Source: Azolla caroliniana
Lineage: Eukaryota > Polypodiophyta
Direction of reading: 5' to 3'
NCBI GenBank assembly: GCA_043228905.1
Contig: JBHGNT010000010.1
Location: 14,384,001-14,448,000, forward strand
DNA: 64,000 nt
Below are positions 10,690-25,269 of this stretch, piece by piece; the stretch's first letter is position 1; each line of letters begins with the position of its first letter. Under the pieces are notes generated by a model. It saw nothing but the letters and a program-made list of their open reading frames with translations, had not been told where the DNA came from and did not search any database. The position numbers and the translations under genes were made by a program.

Positions 10690-12236
10690 TCACATGTTGG
10701 GTGCTTTTTATCGTAACGATCATTGATTCGTAATAAATAATATTTATATATTGCGCAAACAAGGATCCGAACCAGCTAGACTACAATGGAATTCATTTAG
10801 TAAATGATTTAGTTAATGTAATATTCCAGTGGTTCACTTCAAATATAGAAACATGGTGCAATGCTCATCGACAGTTGACCAATAGTCTGCGATCTATGCG
10901 TATTGCTTGAAATTGTATTGTGATATCCAAACTATAATTGTTGGTGTACTAATTTGTCGTACCAATGTTGACGACTAACCAAAACCAAATATACTGCTTC
11001 TTGTTGTCCCGAACAACATAATGTTGTCCCTAACCAACTAGATTACAATGGCTCCTATCTTGTGTATAGATATATTGCAATCATAGATTAGTAACAAATA
11101 ATATTTACATATTGCGCAAGCATCAACAAGAAACTGAGGATTACTCTCACACGCTCTCGTTTTTAACATTTAATCATTTCAAGGGGTTTTATCGATGCGA
11201 CATTACATAATGATCTATGATGTATCTAGTTTTCCCAATGCCTATTGTTGTACCCCGGAGTCTCGTGTACAAAACAAGGATCCGAACCAACTAGACTACA
11301 ATAGAATTGATTTAGTGCATGAATTAGTTAATATAATATTCTAGTGCTTTGCTTCAAATAAAGAACCATGACGCAATGTTGATCGAGAGTTCACCATTAT
11401 TCTACAATCTATGCGTAGTTCGGGAAACTCTATGAGGTTATCCAAACTATAATTGTCGGTGTACTAATTTGTCGCAACCATGTTGACAAATAACCACGAC
11501 TAAATATATTGTTTCTTCTTGTCCCGAACAACCTAATGTTTTGTCAAATTTCATTTGAAACCTCTCCTATTAATTGAATAATGGGATTAAGTTTGCAAGC
11601 ATCCACAAAAAAACTGAGGATTATTCTAACGCACTTTCATTTTTAACATTTAATAATGTCAAGGGCTTTTATCGATGCCACATTAACTCATGATATATGA
11701 TAGACCTGCTTGTACCCGGGCGTCTCAGGTAAAAAGCAAGGATCCGGGGCAACTTGATTACAATGGAATTCATTTAGTAAATGAAATAGTGGATGTACCA
11801 CTCTAGCCCTTTGTTACAAATAAAGAAACATGGTGCAATGCTCATCGTACCAATGTCCATTATTCTGCAATCTATGCGTATTTTTTGAAATTGTATCCAG
11901 TTATCCAAACTATAATTGTTGGTGTACCAATTTGTCGTACCAATGTTGACGAATAACCACAGCCAAAGATGCTGCTTCTTGTTGTCCCGAACGACATAAT
12001 GTTTTGTCCAATTTCATTTGAAACCTCTACCATGAATCGAATAATGGGATTAAGTTTAGAAATTGATGTTAGGAGAGAAAAATCAAACTAATGTTCGTCA
12101 TCAATCCTTCAAACATAATATTGATTATTTTGTTAATTGCACATTATCGTAACATCTACTTTAGGTCTTGAGTTTTTGAGTTGTCAAACAGTTAACACAT
12201 GATATGCGTCCGAAATTTAATATATGATATTGTCGT

Positions 12237-12309
12237 TTCCATTGCCGGGAGTTGAACCCGGGTCTCTCGGGTGAGAGCCGAGTATCCTAACCAACTAGAC
12301 TACAATGGA
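12237..12309 (-). tRNA. trnE-CUC: tRNA-Glu (CTC), unit 5
   Basis: Identical gene; no private change noticed in the unit. Confidence 0.94.
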
Positions 12310-13856
12310 TCACATGTTGGGTGCTTTTTATCGTAACGATCATTGATTCGTAATAAATAATATTTATATATTGCGCAAACAAGGATCCGAACCAGCTAGA
12401 CTACAATGGAATTCATTTAGTAAATGATTTAGTTAATGTAATATTCCAGTGGTTCACTTCAAATATAGAAACATGGTGCAATGCTCATCGACAGTTGACC
12501 AATAGTCTGCGATCTATGCGTATTGCTTGAAATTGTATTGTGATATCCAAACTATAATTGTTGGTGTACTAATTTGTCGTACCAATGTTGACGACTAACC
12601 AAAACCAAATATACTGCTTCTTGTTGTCCCGAACAACATAATGTTGTCCCTAACCAACTAGATTACAATGGCTCCTATCTTGTGTATAGATATATTGCAA
12701 TCATAGATTAGTAACAAATAATATTTACATATTGCGCAAGCATCAACAAGAAACTGAGGATTACTCTCACACGCTCTCGTTTTTAACATTTAATCATTTC
12801 AAGGGGTTTTATCGATGCGACATTACATAATGATCTATGATGTATCTAGTTTTCCCAATGCCTATTGTTGTACCCCGGAGTCTCGTGTACAAAACAAGGA
12901 TCCGAACCAACTAGACTACAATAGAATTGATTTAGTGCATGAATTAGTTAATATAATATTCTAGTGCTTTGCTTCAAATAAAGAACCATGACGCAATGTT
13001 GATCGAGAGTTCACCATTATTCTACAATCTATGCGTAGTTCGGGAAACTCTATGAGGTTATCCAAACTATAATTGTCGGTGTACTAATTTGTCGCAACCA
13101 TGTTGACAAATAACCACGACTAAATATATTGTTTCTTCTTGTCCCGAACAACCTAATGTTTTGTCAAATTTCATTTGAAACCTCTCCTATTAATTGAATA
13201 ATGGGATTAAGTTTGCAAGCATCCACAAAAAAACTGAGGATTATTCTAACGCACTTTCATTTTTAACATTTAATAATGTCAAGGGCTTTTATCGATGCCA
13301 CATTAACTCATGATATATGATAGACCTGCTTGTACCCGGGCGTCTCAGGTAAAAAGCAAGGATCCGGGGCAACTTGATTACAATGGAATTCATTTAGTAA
13401 ATGAAATAGTGGATGTACCACTCTAGCCCTTTGTTACAAATAAAGAAACATGGTGCAATGCTCATCGTACCAATGTCCATTATTCTGCAATCTATGCGTA
13501 TTTTTTGAAATTGTATCCAGTTATCCAAACTATAATTGTTGGTGTACCAATTTGTCGTACCAATGTTGACGAATAACCACAGCCAAAGATGCTGCTTCTT
13601 GTTGTCCCGAACGACATAATGTTTTGTCCAATTTCATTTGAAACCTCTACCATGAATCGAATAATGGGATTAAGTTTAGAAATTGATGTTAGGAGAGAAA
13701 AATCAAACTAATGTTCGTCATCAATCCTTCAAACATAATATTGATTATTTTGTTAATTGCACATTATCGTAACATCTACTTTAGGTCTTGAGTTTTTGAG
13801 TTGTCAAACAGTTAACACATGATATGCGTCCGAAATTTAATATATGATATTGTCGT

Positions 13857-13929
13857 TTCCATTGCCGGGAGTTGAACCCGGGTCTCTCGGGTGAGAGCCG
13901 AGTATCCTAACCAACTAGACTACAATGGA
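13857..13929 (-). tRNA. trnE-CUC: tRNA-Glu (CTC), unit 6
   Basis: Identical gene; no private change noticed in the unit. Confidence 0.94.
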
Positions 13930-15476
13930 TCACATGTTGGGTGCTTTTTATCGTAACGATCATTGATTCGTAATAAATAATATTTATATATTGCGCAAAC
14001 AAGGATCCGAACCAGCTAGACTACAATGGAATTCATTTAGTAAATGATTTAGTTAATGTAATATTCCAGTGGTTCACTTCAAATATAGAAACATGGTGCA
14101 ATGCTCATCGACAGTTGACCAATAGTCTGCGATCTATGCGTATTGCTTGAAATTGTATTGTGATATCCAAACTATAATTGTTGGTGTACTAATTTGTCGT
14201 ACCAATGTTGACGACTAACCAAAACCAAATATACTGCTTCTTGTTGTCCCGAACAACATAATGTTGTCCCTAACCAACTAGATTACAATGGCTCCTATCT
14301 TGTGTATAGATATATTGCAATCATAGATTAGTAACAAATAATATTTACATATTGCGCAAGCATCAACAAGAAACTGAGGATTACTCTCACACGCTCTCGT
14401 TTTTAACATTTAATCATTTCAAGGGGTTTTATCGATGCGACATTACATAATGATCTATGATGTATCTAGTTTTCCCAATGCCTATTGTTGTACCCCGGAG
14501 TCTCGTGTACAAAACAAGGATCCGAACCAACTAGACTACAATAGAATTGATTTAGTGCATGAATTAGTTAATATAATATTCTAGTGCTTTGCTTCAAATA
14601 AAGAACCATGACGCAATGTTGATCGAGAGTTCACCATTATTCTACAATCTATGCGTAGTTCGGGAAACTCTATGAGGTTATCCAAACTATAATTGTCGGT
14701 GTACTAATTTGTCGCAACCATGTTGACAAATAACCACGACTAAATATATTGTTTCTTCTTGTCCCGAACAACCTAATGTTTTGTCAAATTTCATTTGAAA
14801 CCTCTCCTATTAATTGAATAATGGGATTAAGTTTGCAAGCATCCACAAAAAAACTGAGGATTATTCTAACGCACTTTCATTTTTAACATTTAATAATGTC
14901 AAGGGCTTTTATCGATGCCACATTAACTCATGATATATGATAGACCTGCTTGTACCCGGGCGTCTCAGGTAAAAAGCAAGGATCCGGGGCAACTTGATTA
15001 CAATGGAATTCATTTAGTAAATGAAATAGTGGATGTACCACTCTAGCCCTTTGTTACAAATAAAGAAACATGGTGCAATGCTCATCGTACCAATGTCCAT
15101 TATTCTGCAATCTATGCGTATTTTTTGAAATTGTATCCAGTTATCCAAACTATAATTGTTGGTGTACCAATTTGTCGTACCAATGTTGACGAATAACCAC
15201 AGCCAAAGATGCTGCTTCTTGTTGTCCCGAACGACATAATGTTTTGTCCAATTTCATTTGAAACCTCTACCATGAATCGAATAATGGGATTAAGTTTAGA
15301 AATTGATGTTAGGAGAGAAAAATCAAACTAATGTTCGTCATCAATCCTTCAAACATAATATTGATTATTTTGTTAATTGCACATTATCGTAACATCTACT
15401 TTAGGTCTTGAGTTTTTGAGTTGTCAAACAGTTAACACATGATATGCGTCCGAAATTTAATATATGATATTGTCGT

Positions 15477-15549
15477 TTCCATTGCCGGGAGTTGAACCCG
15501 GGTCTCTCGGGTGAGAGCCGAGTATCCTAACCAACTAGACTACAATGGA
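15477..15549 (-). tRNA. trnE-CUC: tRNA-Glu (CTC), unit 7
   Basis: Identical gene; no private change noticed in the unit. Confidence 0.94.
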
Positions 15550-17096
15550 TCACATGTTGGGTGCTTTTTATCGTAACGATCATTGATTCGTAATAAATAA
15601 TATTTATATATTGCGCAAACAAGGATCCGAACCAGCTAGACTACAATGGAATTCATTTAGTAAATGATTTAGTTAATGTAATATTCCAGTGGTTCACTTC
15701 AAATATAGAAACATGGTGCAATGCTCATCGACAGTTGACCAATAGTCTGCGATCTATGCGTATTGCTTGAAATTGTATTGTGATATCCAAACTATAATTG
15801 TTGGTGTACTAATTTGTCGTACCAATGTTGACGACTAACCAAAACCAAATATACTGCTTCTTGTTGTCCCGAACAACATAATGTTGTCCCTAACCAACTA
15901 GATTACAATGGCTCCTATCTTGTGTATAGATATATTGCAATCATAGATTAGTAACAAATAATATTTACATATTGCGCAAGCATCAACAAGAAACTGAGGA
16001 TTACTCTCACACGCTCTCGTTTTTAACATTTAATCATTTCAAGGGGTTTTATCGATGCGACATTACATAATGATCTATGATGTATCTAGTTTTCCCAATG
16101 CCTATTGTTGTACCCCGGAGTCTCGTGTACAAAACAAGGATCCGAACCAACTAGACTACAATAGAATTGATTTAGTGCATGAATTAGTTAATATAATATT
16201 CTAGTGCTTTGCTTCAAATAAAGAACCATGACGCAATGTTGATCGAGAGTTCACCATTATTCTACAATCTATGCGTAGTTCGGGAAACTCTATGAGGTTA
16301 TCCAAACTATAATTGTCGGTGTACTAATTTGTCGCAACCATGTTGACAAATAACCACGACTAAATATATTGTTTCTTCTTGTCCCGAACAACCTAATGTT
16401 TTGTCAAATTTCATTTGAAACCTCTCCTATTAATTGAATAATGGGATTAAGTTTGCAAGCATCCACAAAAAAACTGAGGATTATTCTAACGCACTTTCAT
16501 TTTTAACATTTAATAATGTCAAGGGCTTTTATCGATGCCACATTAACTCATGATATATGATAGACCTGCTTGTACCCGGGCGTCTCAGGTAAAAAGCAAG
16601 GATCCGGGGCAACTTGATTACAATGGAATTCATTTAGTAAATGAAATAGTGGATGTACCACTCTAGCCCTTTGTTACAAATAAAGAAACATGGTGCAATG
16701 CTCATCGTACCAATGTCCATTATTCTGCAATCTATGCGTATTTTTTGAAATTGTATCCAGTTATCCAAACTATAATTGTTGGTGTACCAATTTGTCGTAC
16801 CAATGTTGACGAATAACCACAGCCAAAGATGCTGCTTCTTGTTGTCCCGAACGACATAATGTTTTGTCCAATTTCATTTGAAACCTCTACCATGAATCGA
16901 ATAATGGGATTAAGTTTAGAAATTGATGTTAGGAGAGAAAAATCAAACTAATGTTCGTCATCAATCCTTCAAACATAATATTGATTATTTTGTTAATTGC
17001 ACATTATCGTAACATCTACTTTAGGTCTTGAGTTTTTGAGTTGTCAAACAGTTAACACATGATATGCGTCCGAAATTTAATATATGATATTGTCGT

Positions 17097-17169
17097 TTCC
17101 ATTGCCGGGAGTTGAACCCGGGTCTCTCGGGTGAGAGCCGAGTATCCTAACCAACTAGACTACAATGGA
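17097..17169 (-). tRNA. trnE-CUC: tRNA-Glu (CTC), unit 8
   Basis: Identical gene; no private change noticed in the unit. Confidence 0.94.
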
Positions 17170-18716
17170 TCACATGTTGGGTGCTTTTTATCGTAACGAT
17201 CATTGATTCGTAATAAATAATATTTATATATTGCGCAAACAAGGATCCGAACCAGCTAGACTACAATGGAATTCATTTAGTAAATGATTTAGTTAATGTA
17301 ATATTCCAGTGGTTCACTTCAAATATAGAAACATGGTGCAATGCTCATCGACAGTTGACCAATAGTCTGCGATCTATGCGTATTGCTTGAAATTGTATTG
17401 TGATATCCAAACTATAATTGTTGGTGTACTAATTTGTCGTACCAATGTTGACGACTAACCAAAACCAAATATACTGCTTCTTGTTGTCCCGAACAACATA
17501 ATGTTGTCCCTAACCAACTAGATTACAATGGCTCCTATCTTGTGTATAGATATATTGCAATCATAGATTAGTAACAAATAATATTTACATATTGCGCAAG
17601 CATCAACAAGAAACTGAGGATTACTCTCACACGCTCTCGTTTTTAACATTTAATCATTTCAAGGGGTTTTATCGATGCGACATTACATAATGATCTATGA
17701 TGTATCTAGTTTTCCCAATGCCTATTGTTGTACCCCGGAGTCTCGTGTACAAAACAAGGATCCGAACCAACTAGACTACAATAGAATTGATTTAGTGCAT
17801 GAATTAGTTAATATAATATTCTAGTGCTTTGCTTCAAATAAAGAACCATGACGCAATGTTGATCGAGAGTTCACCATTATTCTACAATCTATGCGTAGTT
17901 CGGGAAACTCTATGAGGTTATCCAAACTATAATTGTCGGTGTACTAATTTGTCGCAACCATGTTGACAAATAACCACGACTAAATATATTGTTTCTTCTT
18001 GTCCCGAACAACCTAATGTTTTGTCAAATTTCATTTGAAACCTCTCCTATTAATTGAATAATGGGATTAAGTTTGCAAGCATCCACAAAAAAACTGAGGA
18101 TTATTCTAACGCACTTTCATTTTTAACATTTAATAATGTCAAGGGCTTTTATCGATGCCACATTAACTCATGATATATGATAGACCTGCTTGTACCCGGG
18201 CGTCTCAGGTAAAAAGCAAGGATCCGGGGCAACTTGATTACAATGGAATTCATTTAGTAAATGAAATAGTGGATGTACCACTCTAGCCCTTTGTTACAAA
18301 TAAAGAAACATGGTGCAATGCTCATCGTACCAATGTCCATTATTCTGCAATCTATGCGTATTTTTTGAAATTGTATCCAGTTATCCAAACTATAATTGTT
18401 GGTGTACCAATTTGTCGTACCAATGTTGACGAATAACCACAGCCAAAGATGCTGCTTCTTGTTGTCCCGAACGACATAATGTTTTGTCCAATTTCATTTG
18501 AAACCTCTACCATGAATCGAATAATGGGATTAAGTTTAGAAATTGATGTTAGGAGAGAAAAATCAAACTAATGTTCGTCATCAATCCTTCAAACATAATA
18601 TTGATTATTTTGTTAATTGCACATTATCGTAACATCTACTTTAGGTCTTGAGTTTTTGAGTTGTCAAACAGTTAACACATGATATGCGTCCGAAATTTAA
18701 TATATGATATTGTCGT

Positions 18717-18789
18717 TTCCATTGCCGGGAGTTGAACCCGGGTCTCTCGGGTGAGAGCCGAGTATCCTAACCAACTAGACTACAATGGA
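18717..18789 (-). tRNA. trnE-CUC: tRNA-Glu (CTC), unit 9
   Basis: Identical gene; no private change noticed in the unit. Confidence 0.94.
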
Positions 18790-20336
18790 TCACATGTTGG
18801 GTGCTTTTTATCGTAACGATCATTGATTCGTAATAAATAATATTTATATATTGCGCAAACAAGGATCCGAACCAGCTAGACTACAATGGAATTCATTTAG
18901 TAAATGATTTAGTTAATGTAATATTCCAGTGGTTCACTTCAAATATAGAAACATGGTGCAATGCTCATCGACAGTTGACCAATAGTCTGCGATCTATGCG
19001 TATTGCTTGAAATTGTATTGTGATATCCAAACTATAATTGTTGGTGTACTAATTTGTCGTACCAATGTTGACGACTAACCAAAACCAAATATACTGCTTC
19101 TTGTTGTCCCGAACAACATAATGTTGTCCCTAACCAACTAGATTACAATGGCTCCTATCTTGTGTATAGATATATTGCAATCATAGATTAGTAACAAATA
19201 ATATTTACATATTGCGCAAGCATCAACAAGAAACTGAGGATTACTCTCACACGCTCTCGTTTTTAACATTTAATCATTTCAAGGGGTTTTATCGATGCGA
19301 CATTACATAATGATCTATGATGTATCTAGTTTTCCCAATGCCTATTGTTGTACCCCGGAGTCTCGTGTACAAAACAAGGATCCGAACCAACTAGACTACA
19401 ATAGAATTGATTTAGTGCATGAATTAGTTAATATAATATTCTAGTGCTTTGCTTCAAATAAAGAACCATGACGCAATGTTGATCGAGAGTTCACCATTAT
19501 TCTACAATCTATGCGTAGTTCGGGAAACTCTATGAGGTTATCCAAACTATAATTGTCGGTGTACTAATTTGTCGCAACCATGTTGACAAATAACCACGAC
19601 TAAATATATTGTTTCTTCTTGTCCCGAACAACCTAATGTTTTGTCAAATTTCATTTGAAACCTCTCCTATTAATTGAATAATGGGATTAAGTTTGCAAGC
19701 ATCCACAAAAAAACTGAGGATTATTCTAACGCACTTTCATTTTTAACATTTAATAATGTCAAGGGCTTTTATCGATGCCACATTAACTCATGATATATGA
19801 TAGACCTGCTTGTACCCGGGCGTCTCAGGTAAAAAGCAAGGATCCGGGGCAACTTGATTACAATGGAATTCATTTAGTAAATGAAATAGTGGATGTACCA
19901 CTCTAGCCCTTTGTTACAAATAAAGAAACATGGTGCAATGCTCATCGTACCAATGTCCATTATTCTGCAATCTATGCGTATTTTTTGAAATTGTATCCAG
20001 TTATCCAAACTATAATTGTTGGTGTACCAATTTGTCGTACCAATGTTGACGAATAACCACAGCCAAAGATGCTGCTTCTTGTTGTCCCGAACGACATAAT
20101 GTTTTGTCCAATTTCATTTGAAACCTCTACCATGAATCGAATAATGGGATTAAGTTTAGAAATTGATGTTAGGAGAGAAAAATCAAACTAATGTTCGTCA
20201 TCAATCCTTCAAACATAATATTGATTATTTTGTTAATTGCACATTATCGTAACATCTACTTTAGGTCTTGAGTTTTTGAGTTGTCAAACAGTTAACACAT
20301 GATATGCGTCCGAAATTTAATATATGATATTGTCGT

Positions 20337-20409
20337 TTCCATTGCCGGGAGTTGAACCCGGGTCTCTCGGGTGAGAGCCGAGTATCCTAACCAACTAGAC
20401 TACAATGGA
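20337..20409 (-). tRNA. trnE-CUC: tRNA-Glu (CTC), unit 10
   Basis: Identical gene. Last unit before the c/t variant switch in module C. Confidence 0.94.
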
Positions 20410-21956
20410 TCACATGTTGGGTGCTTTTTATCGTAACGATCATTGATTCGTAATAAATAATATTTATATATTGCGCAAACAAGGATCCGAACCAGCTAGA
20501 CTACAATGGAATTCATTTAGTAAATGATTTAGTTAATGTAATATTCCAGTGGTTCACTTCAAATATAGAAACATGGTGCAATGCTCATCGACAGTTGACC
20601 AATAGTCTGCGATCTATGCGTATTGCTTGAAATTGTATTGTGATATCCAAACTATAATTGTTGGTGTACTAATTTGTCGTACCAATGTTGACGACTAACC
20701 AAAACCAAATATACTGCTTCTTGTTGTCCCGAACAACATAATGTTGTCCCTAACCAACTAGATTACAATGGCTCCTATCTTGTGTATAGATATATTGCAA
20801 TCATAGATTAGTAACAAATAATATTTACATATTGCGCAAGCATCAACAAGAAACTGAGGATTACTCTCACACGCTCTCGTTTTTAACATTTAATCATTTC
20901 AAGGGGTTTTATCGATGCGACATTACATAATGATCTATGATGTATCTAGTTTTCCCAATGCCTATTGTTGTACCCCGGAGTCTCGTGTACAAAACAAGGA
21001 TCCGAACCAACTAGACTACAATAGAATTGATTTAGTGCATGAATTAGTTAATATAATATTCTAGTGCTTTGCTTCAAATAAAGAACCATGACGCAATGTT
21101 GATCGAGAGTTCACCATTATTCTACAATCTATGCGTAGTTCGGGAAACTCTATGAGGTTATCCAAACTATAATTGTCGGTGTACTAATTTGTCGCAACCA
21201 TGTTGACAAATAACCACGACTAAATATATTGTTTCTTCTTGTCCCGAACAACCTAATGTTTTGTCAAATTTCATTTGAAACCTCTCCTATTAATTGAATA
21301 ATGGGATTAAGTTTGCAAGCATCCACAAAAAAACTGAGGATTATTCTAACGCACTTTCATTTTTAACATTTAATAATGTCAAGGGCTTTTATCGATGCCA
21401 CATTAACTCATGATATATGATAGACCTGCTTGTACCCGGGCGTCTCAGGTAAAAAGCAAGGATCCGGGGCAACTTGATTACAATGGAATTCATTTAGTAA
21501 ATGAAATAGTGGATGTACCACTCTAGCCCTTTGTTACAAATAAAGAAACATGGTGCAATGCTCATCGTACCAATGTCCATTATTCTGCAATCTATGCGTA
21601 TTTTTTGAAATTGTATCCAGTTATCCAAACTATAATTGTTGGTGTACCAATTTGTCGTACCAATGTTGACGAATAACCACAGCCAAAGATGCTGCTTCTT
21701 GTTGTCCCGAACGACATAATGTTTTGTCCAATTTCATTTGAAACCTCTACCATGAATCGAATAATGGGATTAAGTTTAGAAATTGATGTTAGGAGAGAAA
21801 AATCAAACTAATGTTCGTCATCAATCCTTCAAACATAATATTGATTATTTTGTTAATTGCACATTATCGTAACATCTACTTTAGGTCTTGAGTTTTTGAG
21901 TTGTCAAACAGTTAACACATGATATGCGTCCGAAATTTAATATATGATATTGTCGT

Positions 21957-22029
21957 TTCCATTGCCGGGAGTTGAACCCGGGTCTCTCGGGTGAGAGCCG
22001 AGTATCCTAACCAACTAGACTACAATGGA
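21957..22029 (-). tRNA. trnE-CUC: tRNA-Glu (CTC), unit 11
   Basis: Identical gene. First unit of the presumed 4-unit duplicated block (C at 22159). Confidence 0.94.
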
Positions 22030-23576
22030 TCACATGTTGGGTGCTTTTTATCGTAACGATCATTGATTCGTAATAAATAATATTTATATATTGCGCAAAC
22101 AAGGATCCGAACCAGCTAGACTACAATGGAATTCATTTAGTAAATGATTTAGTTAATGCAATATTCCAGTGGTTCACTTCAAATATAGAAACATGGTGCA
22201 ATGCTCATCGACAGTTGACCAATAGTCTGCGATCTATGCGTATTGCTTGAAATTGTATTGTGATATCCAAACTATAATTGTTGGTGTACTAATTTGTCGT
22301 ACCAATGTTGACGACTAACCAAAACCAAATATACTGCTTCTTGTTGTCCCGAACAACATAATGTTGTCCCTAACCAACTAGATTACAATGGCTCCTATCT
22401 TGTGTATAGATATATTGCAATCATAGATTAGTAACAAATAATATTTACATATTGCGCAAGCATCAACAAGAAACTGAGGATTACTCTCACACGCTCTCGT
22501 TTTTAACATTTAATCATTTCAAGGGGTTTTATCGATGCGACATTACATAATGATCTATGATGTATCTAGTTTTCCCAATGCCTATTGTTGTACCCCGGAG
22601 TCTCGTGTACAAAACAAGGATCCGAACCAACTAGACTACAATAGAATTGATTTAGTGCATGAATTAGTTAATATAATATTCTAGTGCTTTGCTTCAAATA
22701 AAGAACTATGACGCAATGTTGATCGAGAGTTCACCATTATTCTACAATCTATGCGTAGTTCGGGAAACTCTATGAGGTTATCCAAACTATAATTGTCGGT
22801 GTACTAATTTGTCGCAACCATGTTGACAAATAACCACGACTAAATATATTGTTTCTTCTTGTCCCGAACAACCTAATGTTTTGTCAAATTTCATTTGAAA
22901 CCTCTCCTATTAATTGAATAATGGGATTAAGTTTGCAAGCATCCACAAAAAAACTGAGGATTATTCTAACGCACTTTCATTTTTAACATTTAATAATGTC
23001 AAGGGCTTTTATCGATGCCACATTAACTCATGATATATGATAGACCTGCTTGTACCCGGGCGTCTCAGGTAAAAAGCAAGGATCCGGGGCAACTTGATTA
23101 CAATGGAATTCATTTAGTAAATGAAATAGTGGATGTACCACTCTAGCCCTTTGTTACAAATAAAGAAACATGGTGCAATGCTCATCGTACCACTGTCCAT
23201 TATTCTGCAATCTATGCGTATTTTTTGAAATTGTATCCAGTTATCCAAACTATAATTGTTGGTGTACCAATTTGTCGTACCAATGTTGACGAATAACCAC
23301 AGCCAAAGATGCTGCTTCTTGTTGTCCCGAACGACATAATGTTTTGTCCAATTTCATTTGAAACCTCTACCATGAATCGAATAATGGGATTAAGTTTAGA
23401 AATTGATGTTAGGAGAGAAAAATCAAACTAATGTTCGTCATCAATCCTTCAAACATAATATTGATTATTTTGTTAATTGCACATTATCGTAACATCTACT
23501 TTAGGTCTTGAGTTTTTGAGTTGTCAAACAGTTAACACATGATATGCGTCCGAAATTTAATATATGATATTGTCGT

Positions 23577-23649
23577 TTCCATTGCCGGGAGTTGAACCCG
23601 GGTCTCTCGGGTGAGAGCCGAGTATCCTAACCAACTAGACTACAATGGA
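23577..23649 (-). tRNA. trnE-CUC: tRNA-Glu (CTC), unit 12
   Basis: Identical gene. The unit has two private changes, at 23193 and 24144. Confidence 0.94.
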
Positions 23650-25196
23650 TCACATGTTGGGTGCTTTTTATCGTAACGATCATTGATTCGTAATAAATAA
23701 TATTTATATATTGCGCAAACAAGGATCCGAACCAGCTAGACTACAATGGAATTCATTTAGTAAATGATTTAGTTAATGCAATATTCCAGTGGTTCACTTC
23801 AAATATAGAAACATGGTGCAATGCTCATCGACAGTTGACCAATAGTCTGCGATCTATGCGTATTGCTTGAAATTGTATTGTGATATCCAAACTATAATTG
23901 TTGGTGTACTAATTTGTCGTACCAATGTTGACGACTAACCAAAACCAAATATACTGCTTCTTGTTGTCCCGAACAACATAATGTTGTCCCTAACCAACTA
24001 GATTACAATGGCTCCTATCTTGTGTATAGATATATTGCAATCATAGATTAGTAACAAATAATATTTACATATTGCGCAAGCATCAACAAGAAACTGAGGA
24101 TTACTCTCACACGCTCTCGTTTTTAACATTTAATCATTTCAAGCGGTTTTATCGATGCGACATTACATAATGATCTATGATGTATCTAGTTTTCCCAATG
24201 CCTATTGTTGTACCCCGGAGTCTCGTGTACAAAACAAGGATCCGAACCAACTAGACTACAATAGAATTGATTTAGTGCATGAATTAGTTAATATAATATT
24301 CTAGTGCTTTGCTTCAAATAAAGAACTATGACGCAATGTTGATCGAGAGTTCACCATTATTCTACAATCTATGCGTAGTTCGGGAAACTCTATGAGGTTA
24401 TCCAAACTATAATTGTCGGTGTACTAATTTGTCGCAACCATGTTGACAAATAACCACGACTAAATATATTGTTTCTTCTTGTCCCGAACAACCTAATGTT
24501 TTGTCAAATTTCATTTGAAACCTCTCCTATTAATTGAATAATGGGATTAAGTTTGCAAGCATCCACAAAAAAACTGAGGATTATTCTAACGCACTTTCAT
24601 TTTTAACATTTAATAATGTCAAGGGCTTTTATCGATGCCACATTAACTCATGATATATGATAGACCTGCTTGTACCCGGGCGTCTCAGGTAAAAAGCAAG
24701 GATCCGGGGCAACTTGATTACAATGGAATTCATTTAGTAAATGAAATAGTGGATGTACCACTCTAGCCCTTTGTTACAAATAAAGAAACATGGTGCAATG
24801 CTCATCGTACCAATGTCCATTATTCTGCAATCTATGCGTATTTTTTGAAATTGTATCCAGTTATCCAAACTATAATTGTTGGTGTACCAATTTGTCGTAC
24901 CAATGTTGACGAATAACCACAGCCAAAGATGCTGCTTCTTGTTGTCCCGAACGACATAATGTTTTGTCCAATTTCATTTGAAACCTCTACCATGAATCGA
25001 ATAATGGGATTAAGTTTAGAAATTGATGTTAGGAGAGAAAAATCAAACTAATGTTCGTCATCAATCCTTCAAACATAATATTGATTATTTTGTTAATTGC
25101 ACATTATCGTAACATCTACTTTAGGTCTTGAGTTTTTGAGTTGTCAAACAGTTAACACATGATATGCGTCCGAAATTTAATATATGATATTGTCGT

Positions 25197-25269
25197 TTCC
25201 ATTGCCGGGAGTTGAACCCGGGTCTCTCGGGTGAGAGCCGAGTATCCTAACCAACTAGACTACAATGGA
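25197..25269 (-). tRNA. trnE-CUC: tRNA-Glu (CTC), unit 13
   Basis: Identical gene in a unit carrying C in module C (25399). Confidence 0.94.
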